Source: CAZNEZ01 sp964572475 (GTDB lineage Bacteria > Bacillota > Clostridia > Lachnospirales > Lachnospiraceae). Taken from it: a stretch of DNA of 10,126 bases. Shown piece by piece: positions 1 to 6,701 of this stretch. Under the pieces are notes generated by a model that saw only the letters and a list, made by a program, of their open reading frames with translations, was not told where the DNA came from and searched no databases. The first letter of the stretch is position 1, and each line of letters opens with the position of its first letter. The stretch lies in the NCBI GenBank assembly GCA_964572475.1, contig CAZNEZ010000063.1:1-10126 (forward strand). The letters run 5' to 3'. Position numbers and translations under genes: made by a program.

Positions 1-237
1 CAAAAGGAAGTTATTAATGAATGTACTTGTAGAAAATTAGGTTATGCAGCAGACTTAGAGTTTGATATCTGTACTGGCTGTATTAAGGCCATTATAGTAC
101 CAGGACCTGGAAAAATGTGTGGCATTTTTGGACGCGTAAGTGAATACGTTATTCCTTACAAGTGTGTTACACAGATAGGTGATGATATTATTCTGGTTAA
201 AGTAAATGAAGAAGAGGTACTTGTAAAGGTAATTTAA
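1..237 (+). CDS. YlmC/YmxH-family PRC-barrel protein, 3' part
   Basis: The reading frame is open from base 1 to a TAA at 235-237 and gives the last 78 residues; the family is about 80-90 residues, so only a few N-terminal residues are missing. The order KEVIN, LGY, DLEFD, IIVPGPGK, GIFG, YVIPY, IGDDIILV is the pattern of the short PRC-barrel proteins called YlmC/YmxH, which in Bacillus and Clostridia are linked to sporulation loci and often lie downstream of sigE/sigG. The molecular role of the family is poorly known. Four cysteines (fragment positions 8, 10, 24, 27) lie in the N-terminal half and could bind a metal or form disulfides, which is inference. nrdR follows 69 nt downstream but has its own strong promoter. 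The family call is firm; the start lies outside the window. Confidence 0.85.
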   Translation, partial: QKEVINECTCRKLGYAADLEFDICTGCIKAIIVPGPGKMCGIFGRVSEYVIPYKCVTQIGDDIILVKVNEEEVLVKVI

Positions 238-247
238 TTAGTATTAC

Positions 248-275
248 TTGACATTATTTCAAATTAATTTATAAT
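248..275 (+). promoter_or_regulatory. Sigma-A-type promoter for nrdR-yqeG
   Basis: A perfect TTGACA (248-253) is followed after 16 nt by a perfect TATAAT (270-275). This predicts a transcript starting near 282 and a leader of about 25 nt containing the AGGAGGG ribosome binding site (294-300). It is the best promoter match in the window. It implies that nrdR-yqeG can be transcribed independently of the upstream ylmC gene. I saw no convincing NrdR-box palindrome next to it. Confidence 0.75.
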
Positions 276-306
276 CAGATATATAATTTACTTAGGAGGG
301 AATCAG

Positions 307-759
307 GTGAAGTGTCCATTTTGTGGTAAAGAAAATACAAGAGTAATTGATTCAAGACCGGCTGAAGAGAGTAATTCTATCAGAAGAAGAAGACAGTGTG
401 ATGAATGTGGCAAGAGATTTACAACATATGAGAAGGTTGAAACTATACCTTTAATCATTATTAAGAAAGACAATAATAGAGAGCCGTTTGACAGGTCTAA
501 GATTGAGGCTGGAATTATTCGTTCATGCCATAAAAGACCAGTATCAATCAATGAGATTAACAGAGTTGTTGATGAGATAGAGACAGCAGTATATAACCTT
601 GAAGAGAAAGAAGTTCCAAGTTCTCAGATTGGACAGATGGTAATGGACAAACTAAAAGATTTCGATTCCGTAGCCTATGTCAGATTTGCATCCGTATATA
701 GAGAATTTAAGGATGTGAATACATTTATGAATGAAATTAAGAAGTTATTAGACAAATAG
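307..759 (+). CDS. nrdR: Transcriptional repressor NrdR
   Basis: NrdR represses ribonucleotide reductase operons in response to the ATP/dATP balance, binding NrdR boxes through a zinc ribbon and nucleotide through an ATP-cone. The 150-residue product has the usual family length. It begins MKCPFCG, with zinc ligands Cys3, Cys6, Cys31 and Cys34 (CPFC and CDEC), the SRPAEESNSIRRRR segment between them, and FTTYE at 38-42. The ATP-cone covers roughly residues 49-139 (IIKKDNNREPFDRSKIEAGI to SVAYVRFASVYREF). The start is GTG at 307, seven bases after AGGAGGG (294-300); starting there places CPFC at the N-terminus as in other NrdRs. No ribonucleotide reductase gene is in the window, so its targets are elsewhere. 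yqeG follows 17 nt later, probably on the same transcript. Confidence 0.97.
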   Translation: MKCPFCGKENTRVIDSRPAEESNSIRRRRQCDECGKRFTTYEKVETIPLIIIKKDNNREPFDRSKIEAGIIRSCHKRPVSINEINRVVDEIETAVYNLEEKEVPSSQIGQMVMDKLKDFDSVAYVRFASVYREFKDVNTFMNEIKKLLDK

Positions 760-776
760 ACTGGAAGGTAAACCAT

Positions 777-1340
777 ATGTTTTCACGATTTTATCCTAAA
801 AAATATGTAAGATCGACTTATGCAATTAACTATAAGAAGTATTATAATAAGGGGTTTAGAGGCGTATTATTTGATGTAGATAATACATTAGTTGCGCATG
901 GAGCCCCCCCTAATGATAAGGCAATTGATTTTTTTGAAAAATTAAGAAAGATTGGGTTTCAGACATGTCTTATTTCTAACAATAAGGAAGAACGAGTAAA
1001 ACCATTTGCCGATGCAGTTAAATCACCATATATATTTGATGCACATAAGCCGGCAACAAAGAGCTACATAGATGCTATGGAGATAATGGGAACAGAGATG
1101 GGCAATACTCTATTTGTTGGAGATCAGGTGTTTACTGATGTATACGGAGGGAATAGAGCTAATATGTATACGATTCTGGTAAGACCTATTCATCCAAAAG
1201 AAGAAATACAGATTGTACTTAAACGTAAGCTTGAGAAGATTGTACTTAGAAGTTACAAACTTAGAGGACGTGGAATAAAACGTGAAGAGCGTAGATTGTT
1301 GAAGGAAGAGAAGAAAAAAGCCAAGCTTGAGAAGAGGTAG
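777..1340 (+). CDS. yqeG: YqeG-family HAD phosphatase (subfamily IIIA)
   Basis: This is a haloacid-dehalogenase-superfamily phosphatase of the YqeG type; the physiological substrate is not well defined (related proteins include phosphatidylglycerophosphatases). All catalytic motifs are visible in the 187 residues: motif I DVDNT (nucleophile Asp33, acid/base Asp35), motif II LISNN (Ser67), motif III Lys91 in AHKPA, and motif IV GDQVFTD (Asp116, Asp121). The N-terminal FYPKKYVRS and the GGNRAN segment after motif IV also fit the family. The C-terminal 25 residues are very basic (KREERRLLKEEKKKAKLEKR), probably a surface tail. The ATG at 777 follows GGAAGG (763-768) by 8 nt, and the gene is 17 nt after nrdR. 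A run of seven C at 904-910 is unusual in this AT-rich DNA. The last codons lie in a terminator hairpin used mainly by the opposing aroD. Confidence 0.92.
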   Translation: MFSRFYPKKYVRSTYAINYKKYYNKGFRGVLFDVDNTLVAHGAPPNDKAIDFFEKLRKIGFQTCLISNNKEERVKPFADAVKSPYIFDAHKPATKSYIDAMEIMGTEMGNTLFVGDQVFTDVYGGNRANMYTILVRPIHPKEEIQIVLKRKLEKIVLRSYKLRGRGIKREERRLLKEEKKKAKLEKR

Positions 1341-1350
1341 TCGCTTGGCT
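1314..1350. terminator. Bidirectional hairpin terminator between convergent yqeG and aroD
   Basis: A perfect 8-bp inverted repeat, AGCCAAGC (1319-1326) with GCTTGGCT (1343-1350), surrounds a 16-nt loop that contains the yqeG stop codon. Read on the minus strand, the stem is followed directly by a run of U complementary to the A-run at 1314-1319, then UCUUCUC, which is a good rho-independent terminator for aroD about 87 nt past its stop. Read on the plus strand, only ATTTC follows the stem, so it should terminate yqeG weakly. The left arm and A-tract are yqeG codons (KKKAK). Confidence 0.75.
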
Positions 1351-1436
1351 ATTTCAGTTGGTTGTATTTAAAAATTCATACAAAGTAGTAAATATTTCTT
1401 TTTGTAAGATAAATATTAATTATATATTGAATGGTT

Positions 1437-2195
1437 CTAACTGTGTAAACTTTTTAAGATTAACGACAGCTCGTTGCAATTTATCTGACCTGGAGCTGAC
1501 GAAGTGGCAGCAATTCCAAAAGTAATAGCTGAACCGAATGTCTCACCTGAAAGACGGCTAATCTTGCCAAGCTTACCCATTGACATTGTAACAACTGGCG
1601 TATCTGTGTGTTCTGTAGCCATTTTTGCTGTGGCAGATAATAGAGTTAAAACATCGGGTATACTTTCGGGCATAACAGCTATTTTGGCTATATCAGCGCC
1701 CATGTTTTGCATGTGACACATTCTGCTTATTAATTCTTCTTCTGAAGGAGTATGATGGAAATCGTGATTAGAAGCAATGATTTTAATGCCATGGTTGTGG
1801 GCTTCTAAACAGATTGCTCTGAATATATCATCACCTTTAAATATTTCAACATCAATAATATCGGGAGCAGATGTACAGATTATCTCTTTTATAATGCTTA
1901 GATACGTTTTATCGTCAATGACTGCTTCACCACCTTCGGTTACTGTGCGGATAGTAAAAATAATAGGGGTAGAATCAAAAAGTTCCTTTAGAGCTGAAAA
2001 TGTTTGCACCACTTCATAAGGATTAAGCAAATCTTCATAATAATCTGCACGCCACTCTACAATATCGTGTGGTACTGCTTTGGCATATCCAGCATCAATC
2101 ATAATGTCTCGTCTTGTCTGACCAATAATAGGTACACATATTTTAGGGATACCCTCACCGATGATAATATCATTTATTTTAACGCTATTGCTCAT
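1437..2195 (-). CDS. aroD: 3-dehydroquinate dehydratase, type I
   Basis: It converts 3-dehydroquinate to 3-dehydroshikimate, the third step of the shikimate pathway, through a Schiff base. The 252-residue product has the type I length (about 250) and its key residues: EWRAD (Glu47, Arg49), Arg83 in FTIRT, catalytic His144 in SNHDF, Schiff-base Lys171 in DIAKIAV, Arg214 in SRLSG, and Gln237 in APGQ. These match the Salmonella enzyme's Glu46, Arg48, Arg82, His143, Lys170, Arg213 and Gln236 with an offset of one. It is unrelated in fold to the type II enzyme AroQ. The start ATG (2193-2195) lies 5 nt after AAGGAGA (complement of 2201-2207). It is divergent from aroE and convergent with yqeG, so it appears to be a single-gene unit, separate from aroE-aroK although in the same pathway. 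Confidence 0.97.
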   Translation of the reverse strand: MSNSVKINDIIIGEGIPKICVPIIGQTRRDIMIDAGYAKAVPHDIVEWRADYYEDLLNPYEVVQTFSALKELFDSTPIIFTIRTVTEGGEAVIDDKTYLSIIKEIICTSAPDIIDVEIFKGDDIFRAICLEAHNHGIKIIASNHDFHHTPSEEELISRMCHMQNMGADIAKIAVMPESIPDVLTLLSATAKMATEHTDTPVVTMSMGKLGKISRLSGETFGSAITFGIAATSSAPGQINCNELSLILKSLHS

Positions 2196-2225
2196 ACTAA
2201 TCTCCTTAAATAAATGTTTTAAATG

Positions 2226-2253
2226 AGTATAACATCTGCACTGAAAAAGTCAA
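2226..2253 (-). promoter_or_regulatory. Promoter for aroD
   Basis: On the minus strand TTGACT (complement of 2248-2253) is followed after 16 nt by TATACT (complement of 2226-2231), with an extended TG one base before the -10 box. The predicted start near 2219 leaves a leader of about 24 nt before the aroD ATG, including its ribosome binding site. Confidence 0.65.
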
Positions 2254-2279
2254 TAATAGAATATATGTGAATGACAATA

Positions 2280-2308
2280 TTGACAACCTAACTTTAATGG
2301 TTTAAACT
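2280..2308 (+). promoter_or_regulatory. Candidate promoter for aroE-aroK-efp
   Basis: A perfect TTGACA (2280-2285) is followed after 17 nt by TAAACT (2303-2308), a four-of-six match to TATAAT. The -35 boxes of this promoter and the divergent aroD promoter are separated by only 26 bp, so one bound regulator could affect both. I saw no clear operator palindrome between them. Confidence 0.5.
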
Positions 2309-2372
2309 AATAGAGCTATTTTTCTTGTGTTACCAATTCGTAATAGTACATAAACTAGAAAGGCTTAATATA

Positions 2373-3242
2373 ATGGAATATAATATTACAGGACATACAG
2401 GACTTACAGCTTTATTAGGAAGTCCCGTTGCACATAGCATTTCGCCTATGATGCATAATGAATCATTTAAAGAATTAGGGCTTGATTATGTGTATCTTTG
2501 CTTTGATGTAGGTACAGACAATCTTAAAACGGCAGTTGAAGGACTTAAAAAAATAGGAATAAAAGGTTTTAATTGTACTATGCCAGATAAGAATTTGATG
2601 TGCGAATTAGTAGACAAGCTTTCACCAGCTGCGGAACTTATAGGAGCAGTTAATACGGTACTTAATGAAAATGGCATCTTAACAGGATATAATACCGATG
2701 GAATAGGATATATGCAGGCAGCTAAAGATGCGGGAGTTAACCTTATTGGAAAGAGAATGACGCTTTTAGGTGCAGGTGGTGCAGCAACAGCTATATGTGC
2801 ACAGGCAGCTATTGATGGTGTTTCTGAGATAAATGTGTTTAGTATAAAAGACCAATTTTATGCAAGGGCTGAAAGGCTTATTGCTAATATTAACGAGAAG
2901 ACTTTATGTAAGGCAAATTTATATGATTTGGCGGACAGAGAAATGCTTAAGAAAAGTATTTCTGAAAGTGATATTTTAACTAATGGAACATCTGTAGGTA
3001 TGGCTCCAAATGTAGATAGATGCATTATTGAAGATGAAAGCATATTTAGGGATAATCTTATAGTATCTGATGTTATTTATAATCCAGAAGAAACAAAGCT
3101 GATTAAGATGGCGAAATCTCATGGATGCAAAACATTTAATGGATTATATATGCTTTTATATCAAGGTGCGGAAGCATTTAAGATATGGACAGGACAAGAT
3201 ATGCCTATTGAGAAGATTAAAGAAAAGTATTTTACGAGATAG
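2373..3242 (+). CDS. aroE: Shikimate dehydrogenase
   Basis: It reduces 3-dehydroshikimate to shikimate with NADPH. The 289-residue product has the usual length. From this start it shows the substrate-binding SISPMMHN (Ser22, Ser24), the catalytic Lys73 in FNCTMPDK, GAVNT (91-95) with Asn94, catalytic Asp109 in NTDG, the Rossmann loop GAGGAA (133-138), GTSVGM, and Gln in LLYQGAEAF near the C-terminus. The catalytic motif is NCTMPDK instead of the common NVT.PHK; Lys and Asp are kept, so activity is expected. The frame is open from a TTG at 2325, but the ATG at 2373 is chosen because AGAAAGG (2357-2363) sits 9 nt before it and the protein then starts like other AroEs. aroK begins 75 nt downstream, probably co-transcribed. 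Confidence 0.95.
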   Translation: MEYNITGHTGLTALLGSPVAHSISPMMHNESFKELGLDYVYLCFDVGTDNLKTAVEGLKKIGIKGFNCTMPDKNLMCELVDKLSPAAELIGAVNTVLNENGILTGYNTDGIGYMQAAKDAGVNLIGKRMTLLGAGGAATAICAQAAIDGVSEINVFSIKDQFYARAERLIANINEKTLCKANLYDLADREMLKKSISESDILTNGTSVGMAPNVDRCIIEDESIFRDNLIVSDVIYNPEETKLIKMAKSHGCKTFNGLYMLLYQGAEAFKIWTGQDMPIEKIKEKYFTR

Positions 3243-3317
3243 GAAACAGTGATATAAGATTGAGCTTAAAAAATATTTAGAACTCAAAAAGGCTATTTAA
3301 TGTGAAAGGAGGCTAAA

Positions 3318-3839
3318 ATGAAGAATATTTTACTTATTGGATTCATGGGTACGGGTAAGTCGACAATCTCATCAAGGCTGAGTATGATAACTAATATGTC
3401 TGAAGTAGATATGGACGCATATATTGTTGAAAAAGAGGGCGAAAGTATTGCAGATATGTTTCAAAAACATGGCGAAGAGTACTTTAGGACTAGAGAGACA
3501 GAGGCATTAATTGAGATTCAAAGTTCAGATAATAAGATAGTTTCATGTGGCGGTGGAGTTGTTGTAAAGGATGAAAATGTAAAGTATATGAAAGGCAATG
3601 GAATAGTTGTGTTACTTACAGCTAAACCAGAGACTGTGCTTGAAAGAGTTAAGAACAGCAAGGATCGACCTATTTTAAATGGAAATATGAATATTGAATT
3701 TATAGATTCGCTTATGAATAAAAGAAAATCCAGATATGAAGCGGTTGCAGACATAGTAATACCTACTGATAACAGGGATGTTAACGATATTTGTAAAGAA
3801 ATATTAGAAAAAGTTGGATTTTATAAAAAAAATAGTTGA
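3318..3839 (+). CDS. aroK: Shikimate kinase
   Basis: It phosphorylates shikimate at the 3-hydroxyl using ATP. The 173 residues fit the family. Visible elements are the Walker A loop GFMGTGKST (residues 8-16, Lys14), the shikimate-binding DMD (Asp31, Asp33), Arg57 in EYFRTRE, the GGG loop at 78-80, the LID arginine Arg117 in KDRPIL, and Arg139 in RKSRYE. The ATG lies 5 nt after AGGAGG (3307-3312). The 75-nt gap after aroE shows no terminator, and efp follows 57 nt later. The product acts directly on AroE's product, so expression from one transcript makes functional sense. Confidence 0.97.
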   Translation: MKNILLIGFMGTGKSTISSRLSMITNMSEVDMDAYIVEKEGESIADMFQKHGEEYFRTRETEALIEIQSSDNKIVSCGGGVVVKDENVKYMKGNGIVVLLTAKPETVLERVKNSKDRPILNGNMNIEFIDSLMNKRKSRYEAVADIVIPTDNRDVNDICKEILEKVGFYKKNS

Positions 3840-3864
3840 AAAAATTAGCATATTAATATAAACT
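3836..3864 (+). promoter_or_regulatory. Possible internal promoter for efp
   Basis: TTGAAA (3836-3841) overlaps the aroK stop region and is followed after 17 nt by TAAACT (3859-3864), in an AT-rich stretch with other possible -10 boxes. EF-P is commonly needed at constant levels, so a private promoter is plausible, but the match is only moderate. Confidence 0.3.
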
Positions 3865-3896
3865 AGAATAAGTGTTATTTTAAGGAGGAAATCAAG

Positions 3897-4454
3897 ATGA
3901 TACAAGCAGGCGATTTTAGAAACGGCATCACTATTGATATAGAAGGAACTGTATACCAGATTATAGAGTTTCAGCATGTTAAGCCAGGTAAAGGTGCTGC
4001 ATTTGTTAGAACAAAATTAAAGAATATTGTTAATGGTGGTGTTATTGAAAAAACTTTCAGACCTACTGAGAAGTTTCCACAGGCTAGAATTGAAAGAAGT
4101 GAGATGCAGTATTTATATTCGGATGGAGATCTTTACAATTTTATGAATGTATCTTCATATGAACAGATTGCACTTAATACAGATACTGTAGGCGATGCAC
4201 TTAAGTTTGTTAAAGAGAACGAAATGGTTAATATGTGTTCATATAATGGAGTAGTATTCTCAATTGAAGCTCCAATTAACGTAGAACTTGTTATCACATC
4301 TACAGAACCAGGATTCAAAGGTAATACAGCTACAGGTGCTACTAAGCCAGCAGTTGTTGAAACAGGAGCAACAGTTTATGTTCCATTATTCGTTGAAGAA
4401 GGCGAAAAGATTAAGATTGATACACGTTCAGGTGAATATTTATCAAGAGCTTAA
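3897..4454 (+). CDS. efp: Translation elongation factor P
   Basis: EF-P enters the ribosomal E site and speeds peptide bond formation at consecutive prolines. The 185-residue product has the standard length and three-domain beta structure: an N-terminal KOW-like domain (about 1-63), an OB domain (about 66-128) and a C-terminal OB domain ending in the signature around GFKGNTATGATKPA and DTRSGEYLSRA. The modified-loop motif KPGKG occupies residues 29-33; Lys32 at the tip corresponds to the lysine carrying 5-aminopentanol in Bacillus subtilis and beta-lysine (Lys34) in E. coli. Which modification applies here cannot be seen, since no modification gene is in the window. AAGGAGG (3882-3888) lies 8 nt before the ATG. 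It is the last gene of the aroE-aroK-efp unit, ahead of a strong terminator. Confidence 0.98.
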   Translation: MIQAGDFRNGITIDIEGTVYQIIEFQHVKPGKGAAFVRTKLKNIVNGGVIEKTFRPTEKFPQARIERSEMQYLYSDGDLYNFMNVSSYEQIALNTDTVGDALKFVKENEMVNMCSYNGVVFSIEAPINVELVITSTEPGFKGNTATGATKPAVVETGATVYVPLFVEEGEKIKIDTRSGEYLSRA

Positions 4455-4483
4455 TTAAGGGTTAGTAATAAGACCTATTTGAA

Positions 4484-4537
4484 TGCACTTTAAATTGTCG
4501 GATACTATCTGATATTTAAAGTGCACTTTTTATTTTT
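4484..4537 (+). terminator. Strong rho-independent terminator after efp
   Basis: A perfect 12-bp stem pairs 4484-4495 (TGCACTTTAAAT) with 4514-4525 (ATTTAAAGTGCA). Inside it, CGGAT (4499-4503) pairs with ATCTG (4507-4511) with one wobble, giving a long two-part hairpin. CTTTTTATTTTT follows directly. It ends the aroE-aroK-efp transcript. Confidence 0.88.
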
Positions 4538-4564
4538 GTATAGGAAATTATGTAGCAGTATAGT
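4536..4564 (+). promoter_or_regulatory. Possible promoter for the DUF2079 gene
   Basis: TTGTAT (4536-4541) and TATAGT (4559-4564) are separated by 17 nt. The -10 box is good (five of six) and the -35 box is poor. The site starts at the end of the efp terminator, where a new promoter is expected. Confidence 0.35.
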
Positions 4565-4602
4565 GTGAGTTTACGAAGAATATGGAGGAAATGAGGAAGG
4601 TA

Positions 4603-6390
4603 ATGGAAACAAGATTTAATAAACTGGAACATCTGGTAATGAGAGCGTTTGCAGCTTGGTGTTTAGCAGCTAGTTCATTTGTTGGAATACAAAGAGCTTA
4701 TCTTTATAATATTACATATGTCGGAAAAGTTGATTTTGTTAAGGTGGCAGGATTATTTTTGTTTGCCTTTTTACTATTGACAATAGCTAATGCGTTATTA
4801 AAGGTGCAGAGTATAGACGCCATTGCTATGGTTGCAACATTAGTCGTATATTTACTTGAAGCATTATATATGAAAAATGATGTATATTTAACCATGGGAT
4901 TTACGGCGTTTTTATTGTTTGTACTTGTTTATCTGATGAAGAGATATCGAAAGCAGATATATATGTTTGAAGTAAAAAGTAATAAAACAGTTTTTTTAGT
5001 CATTGCGTTGGTTGGAGCTATGTGGCTTATATATATGGCTGGAATAGGAGTAATCAGATATCTTTCACTTAAGACACCTACATTTGATTTTGGAATATTT
5101 TCACAGATGTTTTATTATATGAGGGATACGCTAAAACCACTTACGACTTGTGAAAGAGATGGATTATTGAGTCATTTTGCCGTTCATGTTTCACCAGCAT
5201 TATATTTACTATTACCAGTTTATTATATATTTCCATACCAGATTACACTTATTATTTTACAAGCAGTAATTGTAGCTAGTGGTATTATTCCTCTTTATTT
5301 ATTGTGTAAAAAGAAAAATTTATCTAAGTTTTTAATAATTGGAATTACTATAATATATTTTACATATCCAGCTTCTATGGGTGGATTGTTCTACGACTTC
5401 CATGAGAACAAGATGCTGCTTCCGCTAATATTGTGGCTATTCTATTTTATAGAGAAGAATAACAATATTGGAACAATAATATTTTCCTTGCTGACACTTA
5501 TGGTTAAGGAGGATGCGGCTGTTTATGTAGCATGTATAGGTATTTATGTAATGCTATGTAGAAAGGACCTTAAGAAAAATGTTAGTAAGGGACTTGGAAT
5601 GTGTGCATTTTCTATTCTATATTTTGGTGGAGTATTCATATATTTGAACAAGTATGGAGATGGAGCCATGATAGGAAGATATGCCAATTATCTAGCTAAT
5701 CAGGACGATGGATTGATAGGAATGCTTCTTACTATATTTAAGAATCCTGCATATCTGTTTTCACAGGTATTTACGGCAGAGAAGATGGAATATGTGCTTT
5801 GGATGTTGGTTCCGCTTCTATTTATACCTCTAAGAAGAAAAAAGATAACAGAATATGTGCTTCTAATACCATTTTTACTTATTGGGCTGATGTCAAATAA
5901 TGGATATCAACACAGTATATATTATCAGTATACATATGGAGCAACGGCGATATTTATGTTTATGCTTGTAGATTATTTTACAGATATTAAGCCTAACAAG
6001 AGAATAGGCGATATTTTATATAAGAAAAACACAATTATTTTGGCTGTATTTGCTTCTGCTATTATTGGATTTTCAGCAATAACACCAAAGATAAGTTATC
6101 TAGAGCAGTATATGGAAAATAAGGAATCTTACAATGAGATTAAAGAGGTGTTGTACTCTATACCAAAAGATGCATCGGTTGAGGCCTCTACGATGCTTGT
6201 TTCAACCATTAGCAATAGAAAAGAAATATATAGAGAAGGTACCACACATGAATGTGAATATGTAATCTATGACTTGAGGTCAGTAGGTACTAGAAATGAT
6301 TTAATAGAGAAACGTAATGAGAAACTTGCTAATGGATACACAGAATTTAAATATATTGAGAATGTGATAGTGGTATTAAAGAAAAAATAG
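4603..6390 (+). CDS. DUF2079 polytopic membrane protein
   Basis: This is a large integral membrane protein of the DUF2079 family, whose architecture resembles GT-C glycosyltransferases; no substrate is established. Family signatures are DFGIFSQ (about 162-168), SHFAVHVSP (190-198), FHENKMLLP (266-274) and MVKEDAAVY (300-308); the acidic residue in DFG and the KED are candidate active-site positions by analogy. Hydrophobic segments suggest about 12-15 helices: an N-terminal group within residues 13-112, then about 130-151, 191-234, 241-258, 271-283, 290-319, 331-347, 398-411, 418-430, 442-458 and 476-493. A soluble C-terminal domain of about 100 residues (IPKDASVEAS to the basic end) follows. 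ATG 4603 is preferred because GAGG (4593-4596) lies 6 nt upstream; ATGs at 4582 and 4591 are also in frame, with poorer ribosome binding sites. Confidence 0.85.
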   Translation: METRFNKLEHLVMRAFAAWCLAASSFVGIQRAYLYNITYVGKVDFVKVAGLFLFAFLLLTIANALLKVQSIDAIAMVATLVVYLLEALYMKNDVYLTMGFTAFLLFVLVYLMKRYRKQIYMFEVKSNKTVFLVIALVGAMWLIYMAGIGVIRYLSLKTPTFDFGIFSQMFYYMRDTLKPLTTCERDGLLSHFAVHVSPALYLLLPVYYIFPYQITLIILQAVIVASGIIPLYLLCKKKNLSKFLIIGITIIYFTYPASMGGLFYDFHENKMLLPLILWLFYFIEKNNNIGTIIFSLLTLMVKEDAAVYVACIGIYVMLCRKDLKKNVSKGLGMCAFSILYFGGVFIYLNKYGDGAMIGRYANYLANQDDGLIGMLLTIFKNPAYLFSQVFTAEKMEYVLWMLVPLLFIPLRRKKITEYVLLIPFLLIGLMSNNGYQHSIYYQYTYGATAIFMFMLVDYFTDIKPNKRIGDILYKKNTIILAVFASAIIGFSAITPKISYLEQYMENKESYNEIKEVLYSIPKDASVEASTMLVSTISNRKEIYREGTTHECEYVIYDLRSVGTRNDLIEKRNEKLANGYTEFKYIENVIVVLKKK

Positions 6391-6701
6391 CAAAATAATG
6401 TGGAGATATATTAAATGATAAGGGGTTGACTTTTATATATTTTTGATGTAACATATTATATATAAAACTTGACGCGTTCTGCGTCGATTCTAGTTAATCA
6501 GAATTATAATCCCAAGAATAGAAGTACATAGTAAACTAATAATGTTGAGTATGAATAATTAAATATATAATATTTGGAGTATTATGAAATAAAGAATTAC
6601 TATGCTTATATGGTTATTAATAGTCTGTTATATATGACGACACTGCCTAAAGTGGTGATTATGAGCGATTTTACGCGAGGATTATAAGGAGAAAAATAAG
6701 A
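6391..6701 (+). other. 311-nt gap with candidate promoters and small hairpins
   Basis: No coding region is supported here and no terminator for the DUF2079 gene is clear. TTGACT (6426-6431) with TAACAT (6449-6454) at 17-nt spacing is one possible promoter. An inverted repeat GACGC-GTTCT-GCGTC (6471-6485) is followed by ATTCT (6487-6491) pairing with AGAAT (6500-6504). A TATAAT at 6505-6510 lacks a suitable -35 box. Closer to the next gene are small GC-rich patches, such as CACTGCCTAAAGTG (about 6641-6654), and two GATTAT copies. I recognise no known riboswitch. The gap may be a long structured leader for the DUF5688 gene. Confidence 0.5.
6545..6571 (+). promoter_or_regulatory. Candidate promoter for the DUF5688 gene
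   Basis: TTGAGT (6545-6550) and a perfect TATAAT (6566-6571) are 15 nt apart, shorter than the ideal 17; TAATAT at 6568-6573 gives 17. Use of this site would give a leader of about 120 nt before the ATG at 6702. Confidence 0.35.

Noticed and set aside
254..300. NrdR-box-like sequence upstream of nrdR
   Set aside because: The ATATATAA stretch resembles part of a box but lacks the palindromic ACA...TGT ends, and no second box is visible.
904..910. Run of seven C in yqeG as a possible phase-variation tract
   Set aside because: The run is short, the gene is intact and housekeeping-like, and nothing suggests switching; it could also be a sequencing trouble spot.
1379..1410. Weak TACAAA/TTTGTA inverted repeat as a second aroD terminator
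   Set aside because: The stem is short and A-T only, with no compact loop; the hairpin at 1314-1350 is much better.
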